From assembly GCF_002890915.1 (NCBI RefSeq), contig NZ_POUT01000014.1, forward strand, positions 1 through 64,000: a stretch of 64,000 nucleotides of DNA. Reading direction: 5' to 3'. Below the pieces are notes generated by a model. That model was not told the DNA's origin, did not search any database, and saw only the letters and a program-made list of their open reading frames with translations. Source of the DNA: Stutzerimonas stutzeri. Lineage in GTDB: Bacteria; Pseudomonadota; Gammaproteobacteria; Pseudomonadales; Pseudomonadaceae. Shown one piece after another: positions 35,202-43,142 of this stretch; position 1 is the first letter of the stretch, and each line of letters starts with the position of its first letter. Made by a program: the position numbers and the translations under genes.

Positions 35202-35855
35202 TTACAGCTTCGACTCCAGCAGCAGCACGCCCTGCTCCTCGCGCCAGCTGACCCGGCCGAGAAAGCTCATGCCCAACAGCGCTTCGGTCGGCGAGTTGCC
35301 CTCGACCACCACCGCTTCCACGCCCAGCACGTCGATCGTGCCGACCTTGACGCTGTTCAGGTGCACGCGCCAGGCCTTCGCCGTGCCACTGGCGGTACTC
35401 ACCACCATCGGCCGGCCGCTGACACGATAGTCGATGCCCAGCCGCCGCGCCTGGTTCTCGTTGATCGCCACCGAGGTGGCGCCGGTATCGACGAGAAACT
35501 GCACCGACTGGCCATTGATGGAGCCGGCGATCCAGTAGTGCCCGCCCGTACCCTTGGCGACGCTCAGCTGCGTCTTGATCGGCGCGGCGTAAGCACCGCT
35601 GTATTCGCGGCTGAGGTCGTAGCGACGCTCGATGCCGTCGACCCGCAGCAGCGCGCCAGAGGCATCGGCGCTGATCACCTCGACGCCGCCGGGGCCGGTC
35701 TGCCCTGCCCGGACCAGTTTGCGCTGGCCGTCGACGTTGAGCACCGCCGCACCGGGAAACAGGCCGACCACCTGCACCATGGAGGCCGCCTGGACGATCG
35801 CCGGCGACAGCGACAGCGACAGCAGGCCGGCGAACAGGATTTCGATACTACGCAT
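35202..35855 (-). CDS. Periplasmic retropepsin-like aspartyl protease
   Basis: A 217-residue protein with a signal peptide (ending near VQAA25). An N-terminal beta-rich part is followed by a clan AA protease domain with catalytic D123-T-G (FLVDTGATSVAI) and a later GMSFLGR motif. It is a single-domain retropepsin that would need to dimerise, of the TIGR02281 type. The substrate is unknown. It lies between ribA and pgpA on the same strand, separated by 134 bases from pgpA. Confidence 0.82.
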   Translation of the reverse strand: MRSIEILFAGLLSLSLSPAIVQAASMVQVVGLFPGAAVLNVDGQRKLVRAGQTGPGGVEVISADASGALLRVDGIERRYDLSREYSGAYAAPIKTQLSVAKGTGGHYWIAGSINGQSVQFLVDTGATSVAINENQARRLGIDYRVSGRPMVVSTASGTAKAWRVHLNSVKVGTIDVLGVEAVVVEGNSPTEALLGMSFLGRVSWREEQGVLLLESKL

Positions 35856-35989
35856 GGGTCATTCCTCGGCTTGGCGCGGGGGCCGGCACCATTTGACGCG
35901 GCAACGTGGCTCGTGGCGAAACGGTAACAGATTCTTGGAATCATCCATCAGCCACGTGATCGCTGCAGCGACCAGCCGCACAATCGCGT

Positions 35990-36490
35990 CTAAACCAGCA
36001 GCGCCACCACTCCCTGCATCACCGCCCAGGCGGCGAGGCCGGCGAGGATATCGTCGAGCATGATGCCCAGGCCACCGTGGACGTTGCGGTCCACCCAGCT
36101 GATCGGCCAGGGCTTGGCGATGTCCATGACACGGAACACGACGAACCCGAGCAGCAGCCAGTACCAGCCTTCCGGCACCAGCCAGCAGGTGATCCAGATA
36201 CCGACGAACTCGTCCCAGACGATGCCCTCGTGGTCGTGCACGCCGAGATCGCGGGCGACCTTGCCGCACAGCCAGATACCGAACAGCATCGTCATGCCGA
36301 GCATCAGCAGGTAGCCCCAGCCGGGCAACAGCTGCCACATCGGTACGAACGGCAGGGCCACCAGCGACCCCCAGGTACCCGGCGCCTTGGGCATCAGCCC
36401 GGAACCGAAGCCGAAGGCCAGGTTGTGCCAGGGATTGTTCCAGACGGCGGGGCGCACCTGCGCGGTGGTCGCCTGCGGAATCTCGCTCAA
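35990..36490 (-). CDS. pgpA: PgpA phosphatidylglycerophosphatase A
   Basis: A 166-residue inner-membrane phosphatase that makes phosphatidylglycerol from its phosphate. Family motifs include GSGLMPKAPGTWGS and DHEGIVWDEFVGIW, then VFRVMDIAKPWPI and GGLGIMLDDILAG. Three to four membrane segments are seen. I propose a TTG start at 36490 (LSEIPQATT) because AAGGAAGG lies just upstream; no suitable ATG occurs before the conserved region. It is the last gene of the riboflavin/thiamine operon. Confidence 0.9.
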   Translation of the reverse strand: MSEIPQATTAQVRPAVWNNPWHNLAFGFGSGLMPKAPGTWGSLVALPFVPMWQLLPGWGYLLMLGMTMLFGIWLCGKVARDLGVHDHEGIVWDEFVGIWITCWLVPEGWYWLLLGFVVFRVMDIAKPWPISWVDRNVHGGLGIMLDDILAGLAAWAVMQGVVALLV

Positions 36491-36527
36491 AACGCCTTCC
36501 TTATGATGTGGCCGGGATCGCCCCGAC

Positions 36528-37490
36528 TCAGGCCTCGAAATGGTTGTAGCCACGCGCGGACACGGCGATTTCCTCGCCCTCGGTATCGAGCAACTGCACC
36601 CCCTGCCCGGCGACCACCCGCCCGATGACGTGCAACGGCCAGCCGCCCAGTTGCAGCGCCGGCAGCTCGGCGGGTGGCAGGGTGAAGGCCAGCACATAGT
36701 CGTCGCCGCCAGCCAGCGCGCAACGCAGCGCTTCGTTATCGCCGGCGAAACGGCGCAGCGGTTCGGACAGTGGCACGCGTTCGCGCTCGATCCGCAGCGC
36801 GACGCCCGAGGCCCTGGCGATATGCCCGCAGTCGGCCAGCAGCCCGTCGGAGATGTCCAGCGCCGCCGTGGCCTTGCCGCGCAGCGCTTCGCCCAGGGCC
36901 AGTTGCGGTTGCGGCGACCAGTAGCGGGCCAGCAGATGTTCGGCCACATCCGCCTCGGCCTCGGCCTGATGCAGCACCAGCGGCAATGCTCCGGCCGCCT
37001 CGCCGAGCACGCCGCCGACACACAGCAGATCGCCGACCTGCGCACCAGCGCGAGTCAGCGCCTGCCCGGCCGGCAGCCGGCCGAACACGGTGACGGTCAG
37101 GCACAGCGGACCACGGGTGGTGTCGCCACCGATCAGGCGCAGGCTGCAATCGAGCGCCATGGCGTCCAGCCCACGGGCGAACTCGGCCAGCCAGAGCGGA
37201 TTGGCAGCGGGCAGTGTCAATGCGAGGGTGAAGCCGATGGGCGTGGCGCCCATGCCGGCGAGATCGCTGGCCGCGACGGCCAGCGCCCGCTGGCCGAGCA
37301 GATGAGGATCGCAGGGCTCGGGGAAATGCACCCCGGCGACCAGGGTGTCGGTGGAAACCGCCAGCTGCTCGCCGGCGGGAATCTCCAGCAGGGCGCAATC
37401 GTCGCCGATGCCGAGTACGACTTCGCCGCCGGCCCTGGCACAAGCGGCGGCGGCGAAGTAGTGGCGGATCAGTTCGAACTCACCCAGCAA
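36528..37490 (-). CDS. thiL: ThiL thiamine-monophosphate kinase
   Basis: A 320-residue AIR-synthase-fold enzyme that phosphorylates thiamine monophosphate to thiamine pyrophosphate. Motifs include GIGDDCALL, STDTLVAGVHF, ASDLAGMGATP, GGDTTRGP, ALDISDGLLADCGHI and AGGDDYVLAF. It starts 12 bases after nusB. The usual Pseudomonas order nusB-thiL-pgpA is kept. Confidence 0.94.
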   Translation of the reverse strand: MLGEFELIRHYFAAAACARAGGEVVLGIGDDCALLEIPAGEQLAVSTDTLVAGVHFPEPCDPHLLGQRALAVAASDLAGMGATPIGFTLALTLPAANPLWLAEFARGLDAMALDCSLRLIGGDTTRGPLCLTVTVFGRLPAGQALTRAGAQVGDLLCVGGVLGEAAGALPLVLHQAEAEADVAEHLLARYWSPQPQLALGEALRGKATAALDISDGLLADCGHIARASGVALRIERERVPLSEPLRRFAGDNEALRCALAGGDDYVLAFTLPPAELPALQLGGWPLHVIGRVVAGQGVQLLDTEGEEIAVSARGYNHFEA

Positions 37491-37502
37491 GGCGAGCCGG
37501 CC

Positions 37503-37988
37503 TCAGCGCTTGTGGTTGCGCACTTCGGCGCTGCGCAGCGACGGCGCCAGCTTGTCCAGCACGCCGTTGACGAACTTGTGCCCGTCGGTGGCGCCATAGA
37601 CCTTGGCCAGCTCGATGCCTTCGTTGATGACCACGCGATAGGGCACGTCGATGCGCTGCATCAGCTCGTAGGTGGACAGGCGCAGGATCGCCAGTTCCAC
37701 CGGATCGAGTTCCTCCAGCGGGCGGTCGAGGTTCGGCGCGATGGCCTGGTCGACCTCGCTCTTCTTGCGTGCGACCCCATTGAGCAGCTCGTGGAAGTAG
37801 GCACCGTCGACCCCATCGAAATCGTTGTCGACGCGGAACTGCGCTTCGATCTCGTTGAGGCTCTGCCCAGCCATGTGCCACTGGTACAGCGCCTGCATCG
37901 CCAGGCTGCGCGCCACCCGGCGCGTAGCGATCTTGCCCTTGGCCTTGGGCTGCGGGGCGTCCTGGCTGTCGTCGCGATTCAGGCTCAC
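37503..37988 (-). CDS. nusB: NusB transcription antitermination factor
   Basis: A 161-residue all-helical protein that binds boxA RNA with NusE (S10). Motifs are RRVARSLAMQALYQW, LDPVELAILRLSTYEL and VINEGIELAKVYGATDGHKFVNGVLDKL. The GTG start overlaps the ribH stop (GTGA), giving translational coupling. The N-terminal 15 residues (SLNRDDSQDAPQPKAKGK) are a variable polar extension. Confidence 0.94.
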   Translation of the reverse strand: MSLNRDDSQDAPQPKAKGKIATRRVARSLAMQALYQWHMAGQSLNEIEAQFRVDNDFDGVDGAYFHELLNGVARKKSEVDQAIAPNLDRPLEELDPVELAILRLSTYELMQRIDVPYRVVINEGIELAKVYGATDGHKFVNGVLDKLAPSLRSAEVRNHKR

Positions 37989-38461
37989 TTGGCCTCCAGC
38001 TGCGAAAGCAGGCTCACCATTTCCAGGGCGGAGAGTGCGGCCTCGGCGCCCTTGTTGCCGGCCTTGGTGCCGGAGCGCTCGATGGCCTGTTCGATGGAAT
38101 CGACGGTCAGCACGCCGAAGGCGACCGGCACGCCGAACTCCATGGACACCTGGGCCAGGCCCTTGGTGCATTCGCCGGCGACGTATTCGAAGTGCGGCGT
38201 GCCACCACGAATCACCGCGCCGAGGGCGACGATGGCGTCGTATTCACCCTGCTGGGCGACCTTTTGCGCCACCAGCGGGATTTCGAAGGCGCCCGGGGCG
38301 CGGATGATGGTGATGTCGCTCTCGCTGACGCCGTGGCGCACCAGCGCATCGACTGCGCCGCTGACCAGGCTCTCGACGACGAAGCTGTTGAAGCGGCCTA
38401 CGACCAGGGCGTACTTGCCCTGCGGGGCGATGAAGGTTCCTTCGATGGTCTTCAGGGGCAT
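37985..38461 (-). CDS. ribH: RibH lumazine synthase
   Basis: A 158-residue 6,7-dimethyl-8-ribityllumazine synthase. Family motifs include VVGRFNSFVVESLVSGAVDAL, GAFEIPLVAQKVA, ALGAVIRGGTPHFEYV and VPVAFGVLTVDSIEQA, then GNKGAEAA. It joins the RibD product and the RibB product before RibE. It is separated from ribBA by a 240-base structured gap. Confidence 0.95.
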   Translation of the reverse strand: MPLKTIEGTFIAPQGKYALVVGRFNSFVVESLVSGAVDALVRHGVSESDITIIRAPGAFEIPLVAQKVAQQGEYDAIVALGAVIRGGTPHFEYVAGECTKGLAQVSMEFGVPVAFGVLTVDSIEQAIERSGTKAGNKGAEAALSALEMVSLLSQLEAK

Positions 38462-38494
38462 GGAAACAAATCTCGTATAGCGTTAAAGAGCTTG

Positions 38495-38700
38495 TAGGCA
38501 AAATTGGCAGCCCTGCGGAGCAGCGCGTAGCGAGCGCCGGACAGACAAGGCGCAACGACCAACGGGAGTAACAGCCAAAGGCTGGCCCGAAGGGTGAGCG
38601 CAGCGAATCAAGCAGGTGAGGCGGCGGAGTTTACCGAGGTAAATGAGCAAGCCTCGCCTGTTTTCAACGCAGTATGTCCAAGCGCAGTAGCGCGGCAGCC
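38495..38700 (-). other. Structured non-coding element between ribBA and ribH
   Basis: The 240-base gap has no open reading frame that I can support. CAGGTGAGGC (38613-38622) and GCCTCGCCTG (38651-38660) pair, and TTTACC/GGTAAA (38630-38635, 38638-38643) nest inside, giving a long two-part hairpin followed by TTTT on the plus strand. The left part contains AGCC/GGCT stems. It may be a dispersed repeat or an RNA element in the operon transcript. Confidence 0.45.
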
Positions 38701-38701
38701 G

Positions 38702-39781
38702 TTACTCGGCGGGCAGGTATTCTACAACTTCCAGATCGAAGCCGGATATCGCGTTGAACTTCATCGGCGAGCTCATCAGGCGCATCTTGCGCACGCCGAG
38801 GTCGCGCAGGATCTGCGAACCGGCGCCGACGGTGCTGTAGGTGGCCGGCGTCGGCGGCTGCTGGCGGTTGAGCTGGCTCAGCAGCTGCGGCCCGGTCAGC
38901 GGGTTGCCGAGCAGCAGCACCACGCCCTTGCCGGCCTTGGCCACCTCGCCCATCGCCGCACGCAGGCTCCAGCGCCCGGGCACGGTGACCAGCAGCAGGT
39001 CGCGCAGCGGCTCCATGTTGTGCACGCGCACCAGGGTCGGCTCCTCCGGTGAGATCTCGCCGCGGGTCAGCGCCATGTGCACGGTATCTTCCACGCCGTC
39101 GCGATAGGTGACCAGGTTGAACTGCCCGAGCTCGGTTTCCAGCGGCTGCTCGGAAACACGCTCGACGGTGCGTTCGTGGATCATCCGGTAGTGGATCAGG
39201 TCGGCGATGGTGCCGATCTTCAGCCCGTGCTGCTCGGCGAACAGCTCCAGCTCCGGCCGGCGCGCCATGGTGCCGTCGTCGTTCATGATCTCGCAGATCA
39301 CGCCGCTGGGCTCGAAGCCGGCCATGCGCGCCAGGTCGCAGGCCGCCTCGGTATGCCCGGCGCGGGCCAGCACGCCGCCCGGCTGGGCCATCAGCGGGAA
39401 GATGTGGCCGGGGCTGACGATGTCCTCGGCCTGGGCATGCTTGGCCACGGCCGCCTGCACGGTACGCGCGCGGTCGGCGGCGGAGATGCCGGTGGTCACG
39501 CCTTCGGCGGCCTCGATGGAGACGGTGAACTTGGTGCCGAAACCCGAGCCGTTGCGCGGCGCCATCAGCGGCAGCTTGAGCAGCTCGCAGCGCTCGCGGC
39601 TCATGGGCATGCAGATCAGGCCACGGGCGAAGCGCGCCATGAAGTTGATGTGCTCGGCGGTGACGCATTCGGAGGCGATGATGATGTCGCCCTCGTTCTC
39701 GCGGTCCTCGTCATCCATGAGGATGACCATCTTGCCGGCGCGGATGTCTTCGATCAGTTCTTCAGCGGTATTCAGAGCCAT
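38702..39781 (-). CDS. ribBA: RibBA-type fusion: DHBP synthase with degenerate GTP cyclohydrolase II half
   Basis: A 359-residue protein. Residues 1-205 are 3,4-dihydroxy-2-butanone 4-phosphate synthase with DDEDRENEGD, GLICMPMS, SPGHIFPLMAQPGGVL, HTEAACDLARMAG and CEIMNDDGTMAR. Residues 206-359 have the fold of GTP cyclohydrolase II but no CxxxC/CxC zinc cysteines and no RQEGRG segment (VVLLLGNPLTG instead). It is therefore called RibB with a non-catalytic RibA-like tail. The separate ribA at 34303-34920 compensates. It starts 12 bases after ribE. Confidence 0.92.
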   Translation of the reverse strand: MALNTAEELIEDIRAGKMVILMDDEDRENEGDIIIASECVTAEHINFMARFARGLICMPMSRERCELLKLPLMAPRNGSGFGTKFTVSIEAAEGVTTGISAADRARTVQAAVAKHAQAEDIVSPGHIFPLMAQPGGVLARAGHTEAACDLARMAGFEPSGVICEIMNDDGTMARRPELELFAEQHGLKIGTIADLIHYRMIHERTVERVSEQPLETELGQFNLVTYRDGVEDTVHMALTRGEISPEEPTLVRVHNMEPLRDLLLVTVPGRWSLRAAMGEVAKAGKGVVLLLGNPLTGPQLLSQLNRQQPPTPATYSTVGAGSQILRDLGVRKMRLMSSPMKFNAISGFDLEVVEYLPAE

Positions 39782-39793
39782 GGGGCCGATCCT

Positions 39794-40456
39794 TCACTTG
39801 TTCAGGTAGCCGTGTTCGGCCAGAAAGCTTTCCGTCAGGCCCGAGGCCTTGGGTTCGGCGGCCTTGTCGCCCAGCATCAGGCGCTCCAGGTAGCGCGCCA
39901 GCAGGTCGACCTCCAGGTTCACCTGCCGCCCGGGGCGGTAGTCGGCCATGATGGTTTCGCCGAGGGTATGCGGGACGATGGTCAGCTCGAATTCGGCGCC
40001 ATTGACCGCATTGACGGTGAGGCTGGTGCCATCGACGGTGATCGAGCCCTTGAGCGCGATGTAGCGGGCCAGCTCGCGCGGCGCGCGGATGCGGAACTGC
40101 ACGGCGCGGGCGTTATCTTCCCGCGCCACGACCTCGCCGACACCGTCGACGTGGCCGCTGACCAGATGACCGCCGAGACGGCTGCTGGGCGTCAGGGCCT
40201 TTTCCAGGTTGACCCGGCTGCCGGCCTTGAGATCGATGAAGGCGGTGCGCGCCAGGGTCTCGCGGCTGACATCGGCCCAGAAGCCGTTGCCGGGCAGCTC
40301 GACGGCGGTCAGGCAGACACCGTTGACGGCGATGCTGTCGCCCAGCTTGACGTCGGCCAGGTCCAGCTTGCCGGTCTCGACCAGCACGCGGACGTCGCCG
40401 CCCTTGGGCGTGAGCGCCCGGATGGTGCCGATGGCTTCGATTATTCCTGTGAACAT
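39794..40456 (-). CDS. ribE: RibE riboflavin synthase (alpha chain)
   Basis: A 220-residue protein with two lumazine-binding repeats. It begins MFTGIIEAIGTI, and has GDSIAVNGVCLT in repeat 1 and KGSITVDGTSLTVN in repeat 2. It catalyses dismutation of lumazine to riboflavin. It is the first structural gene of the FMN-riboswitch operon. The ribosome site GGGAGG is 4 bases from the ATG, and the start overlaps the end of a short upstream ORF. Confidence 0.95.
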   Translation of the reverse strand: MFTGIIEAIGTIRALTPKGGDVRVLVETGKLDLADVKLGDSIAVNGVCLTAVELPGNGFWADVSRETLARTAFIDLKAGSRVNLEKALTPSSRLGGHLVSGHVDGVGEVVAREDNARAVQFRIRAPRELARYIALKGSITVDGTSLTVNAVNGAEFELTIVPHTLGETIMADYRPGRQVNLEVDLLARYLERLMLGDKAAEPKASGLTESFLAEHGYLNK

Positions 40457-40491
40457 GCGGCCTCCCGTGGAAGGCTGTTGCAGCGGTACAT
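40441..40491 (-). CDS. Possible 16-residue leader ORF upstream of ribE
   Basis: ATG at 40491 encodes MYRCNSLPREAACSQE and stops with TAA inside ribE, so the two frames overlap by 16 bases. An AGGAG sits 8 bases before the ATG and lies in the arm of a 7-bp hairpin (40502-40520). Good ribosome spacing and overlap with ribE suggest translational coupling, but the ORF is short and may be chance. Confidence 0.35.
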   Translation of the reverse strand: MYRCNSLPREAACSQE

Positions 40492-40501
40492 ACGACGAAC
40501 T

Positions 40502-40520
40502 CCTGTTTGTGAAAAACAGG
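40502..40520 (-). promoter_or_regulatory. Hairpin in the ribE leader
   Basis: CCTGTTT/AAACAGG forms a 7-bp stem with a 5-base loop between the FMN aptamer and ribE. On the transcript its 3-prime arm contains part of the AGGAG before the short ORF, so it may form the riboswitch expression platform. Confidence 0.45.
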
Positions 40521-40581
40521 GCACGACAGATCGATGGGGATGCATGACGGGCGCACGAACGGCGCCCATCGGAATATCCCG

Positions 40582-40715
40582 CTCTCTCTCATCCGGACTA
40601 TACCGTCGGCCCCGGAATCGCACCGGGTCTGCTGACCTTGCCGAAGCAAGCGCTCGCGGGCTAGGCCTGTGGCCATTACCGCCGGTGGGGAATTGCGCCC
40701 CGCCCTGAGAACGTT
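40582..40715 (-). promoter_or_regulatory. FMN riboswitch (RFN element)
   Basis: On the minus strand the conserved pieces occur in order: TTCTCAGGGCGGGGCGCAAT, CCCCACCGGCGGTAAT, GCCCGCGAGCGC, GGTCAGCAGACCCGGT, CGATTCCGGGGCCGACGGTATAGTCCGGATG and AGAGAGAG. It controls the ribE operon and represses it when FMN is abundant. The aptamer ends about 125 bases before ribE. Confidence 0.95.
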
Positions 40716-40877
40716 GCGGCCACGCCTGTGGCCGTGTGGCGTTTTATCACATTTGCCGGGGCGATGCATGATGACGCACTGCGCGCCGGCCGATGACGCC
40801 ACAGCAGGCTAGGGTCTGTTGACGTTTCAGTTTTGTACGTAGCGTTGATAACCGTAGGACGGGCGGGGACGCCGAGT

Positions 40878-40944
40878 TCATGCCCGCGAAAAAGCAACCG
40901 TACCGATGTGTGGACTCTGTTCGCAGGCATGGCCTGCTCCTACT
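40878..40944. repeat. REP-like inverted pair
   Basis: TTCATGCCCGCGAA and TTCGCAGGCATGGCCTGCTCCTAC are inverted with one mismatch in the core. They belong to the same REP type as at 2931 and 35098 and lie between the ribE leader and ribD. The remaining bases of 40716-41035 show nothing recognised. Confidence 0.6.
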
Positions 40945-41035
40945 AAAGGGGGGCAGGGTGCTGCAGCTCGTATAGGTGCTGGCGGCCAACGCTTCAGATA
41001 CGAGCAGGAGCACTTAGCGCGATCGGCAACAGCCC

Positions 41036-42139
41036 CTAGCCTCGCGGCTGCGCCACAATCATCCAGTCCTCGCCCACCGCGCGGATATCGACGATCTTCA
41101 GCTCGCGCGCCTCGTTCATGCGCTCCAGCGGCAGCTCCAGCAGCGGCCGTGCGGACGAACCGAGGAATTTGGCGGCGACGAAGATCCGGTATTCGTCGAT
41201 CAGCCCGAGGCTGGCGAAGGCGCCGACCAGCCGCGGCCCGGCCTCGACCAGCACCTCGTTGGCGCCGCGCGCGGCCAGCTCGCGCAACAGCGCGGCGAGG
41301 TCGACACGCTCCCGGCCCAGCGCCAGCAGCTCATGGCCGGCACCGCGGTAGGCCTCCTCGCGCCCATCGGCGGCAGTGGCCACCAGCGCCGCACCGGCCT
41401 GGAAAAACGGCGCATCCAGCGGCACGCGCAGGCGCCCGTCGACCAGCACCCGCAGCGGCGGTCGCTGCAACGCCAGCGCGGTGCTTTGCGCGTCCAGCCC
41501 CAGCTCGGCACCGCGCACGGTCAGCCGCGCGGCATCCATCAGCACGGTATCGGCGCCGGTCAGCACCGCGCTGGAACGGGCGCGCAGGCGCTGTACCTCG
41601 GCACGTGCCGCCGGCCCGGTGATCCACTGGCTCTCGCCGCTGGCCATCGCGGTGCGGCCATCGAGGCTCATTGCCAGCTTGGCGCGAACGAACGGCAGGC
41701 CGCTTTCCATGCGCTTGATGAAGCCCGCATTGAGTTCGCGCGCCTCGACCTCCAGCACGCCGCTGGCGACCTCGATGCCGGCGCTGCGCAACAACGCCAG
41801 CCCGCGCCCGGCGACCTGCGGATTGGGGTCCTGCATCGCCGCCACCACACGGGCGACGCCGGCCTTGACCAGGGCCTCGGCGCAGGGCGGCGTGCGCCCG
41901 TGGTGGCTGCAGGGTTCGAGGGTGACGTAGGCGGTGGCGCCACGCGCACGTTCGCCGGCCTGGCGCAGCGCATGGACCTCGGCATGCGGCTCGCCGGCGC
42001 GCACGTGCCAGCCTTCGCCGACCCGCTCGCCATCGGCGACGATGACGCAGCCGACCCGCGGGTTGGGGTGCGTCGAATACAGGCCCTTGCGTGCCAGTTG
42101 CAGGGCGCGGGCCATCCAGGCGTGATCGGCGGCGTTCAT
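41036..42139 (-). CDS. ribD: RibD bifunctional deaminase/reductase
   Basis: A 367-residue enzyme for steps 2 and 3 of riboflavin synthesis. The N-terminal deaminase has H52-A-E54 and zinc cysteines C77 (EPCSHHGRTPPC) and C86. The C-terminal reductase has FVRAKLAMSLDGRTA, TGADTVLMDA and EVLVEAGPRLVGAF. Its ATG overlaps the nrdR stop (ATGA). It is transcribed from nrdR, separately from the FMN-riboswitch operon. Confidence 0.94.
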   Translation of the reverse strand: MNAADHAWMARALQLARKGLYSTHPNPRVGCVIVADGERVGEGWHVRAGEPHAEVHALRQAGERARGATAYVTLEPCSHHGRTPPCAEALVKAGVARVVAAMQDPNPQVAGRGLALLRSAGIEVASGVLEVEARELNAGFIKRMESGLPFVRAKLAMSLDGRTAMASGESQWITGPAARAEVQRLRARSSAVLTGADTVLMDAARLTVRGAELGLDAQSTALALQRPPLRVLVDGRLRVPLDAPFFQAGAALVATAADGREEAYRGAGHELLALGRERVDLAALLRELAARGANEVLVEAGPRLVGAFASLGLIDEYRIFVAAKFLGSSARPLLELPLERMNEARELKIVDIRAVGEDWMIVAQPRG

Positions 42140-42603
42140 TCGTTCTTCACGGGCTCGCGGGACAACCGTTCGATTTCCTCGCGGAACTCGTTGAGGTCCT
42201 GGAAGCGGCGGTACACCGAGGCGAAGCGGATATAGGCGACCTCGTCGAGCTTCTGCAGCTCGGCCATCACCAGTTCGCCGAGCACCCGCGACTTGATCTC
42301 GCGCTCGCCGGTGGCGCGCAGCTGGTGCTTGATATGGGCGATGGCCGCTTCCAGGCGCTCGACGCTGACCGGGCGTTTCTCCAGCGCGCGCTGCATGCCG
42401 GCGCGCAGTTTCTGCTCGTCGAACGGCTGGCGGCTGCCGTCCTGCTTGATCAGCCGCGGCATCACCAGCTCGGCGGTCTCGAAGGTGGTGAAACGCTCAC
42501 CGCAGGCCAGGCACTCGCGGCGACGGCGGACCTGATCGCCCTCGGCGACCAGGCGGGAATCGATGACCTTGGTGTCGTGGGCACCGCAGAAGGGACAATG
42601 CAT
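42136..42603 (-). CDS. nrdR: NrdR ribonucleotide reductase repressor
   Basis: A 155-residue repressor of nrd genes. A zinc ribbon has C3, C6, C31 and C34 (MHCPFCGAHDTKV, ECLACGERF), and an ATP-cone spans about 48-138. I chose MHCPFC as the start because the zinc ribbon starts the family. It is first in the nrdR-ribD operon and divergent from the lipoprotein gene. Confidence 0.94.
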   Translation of the reverse strand: MHCPFCGAHDTKVIDSRLVAEGDQVRRRRECLACGERFTTFETAELVMPRLIKQDGSRQPFDEQKLRAGMQRALEKRPVSVERLEAAIAHIKHQLRATGEREIKSRVLGELVMAELQKLDEVAYIRFASVYRRFQDLNEFREEIERLSREPVKNE

Positions 42604-42716
42604 GAGCTGGAATCGGTCGTACGTCGGGACGGCCATGGTAGCGCATCCACCCGGCAAGACAAGGCGGCGGCTTTGCTGCTATACAGGCCCGCATTCGCCG
42701 TCGCCAGGAGCTCTCC

Positions 42717-43142
42717 GTGCCGCTACGCCCCGCCCTTCCGCTCGCCCTGCTGGCCGTGCTCGCAGGCTGCAGCAGCCCACCCGCCGAACCGCCGGCACCC
42801 GCCGTCGAATTGAGCGACGCGCCGCATTCGAAGCTGCTCAACGAACTGAGCGGCAGCCTGCTCGGCGCGCCGGCCGGCAGCGAGGTCGAACTGGCGCTGC
42901 TCGAGGTCGACCGCCGCGACCAGCCCGACCGCCTGCTGAGCAACGTGCGGCTGCAGGGCCGGGGCTCGGAACTGCCATTCATCCTGCAATTCAACCCCGA
43001 CGTCTTCCCGACCGACCAGCGGGTCGAGTTGCGCGGCCGGGTCACCCGCGACGGCCAGCTGATCATGCGCCTGCCGCCGCGCACCATCGCCAGCCCCGCC
43101 AGCCAGGCCCTGGGGCCGCTGCAACTGGTCCCCGCGCCGTGA
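42717..43142 (+). CDS. YbaY-like lipoprotein
   Basis: A 141-residue lipoprotein (VLAGC lipobox, C18) with a YbaY-type beta domain: VELALLEVDRRDQPDRLLSN and LPFILQFNPDVF, then VELRGRVTRDGQLIMR. The GTG start is preceded by AGGAG. Its stop overlaps the next GTG (GTGA). Related lipoproteins resemble type III secretion pilotins, but the role is unknown. Confidence 0.78.
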   Translation: MPLRPALPLALLAVLAGCSSPPAEPPAPAVELSDAPHSKLLNELSGSLLGAPAGSEVELALLEVDRRDQPDRLLSNVRLQGRGSELPFILQFNPDVFPTDQRVELRGRVTRDGQLIMRLPPRTIASPASQALGPLQLVPAP

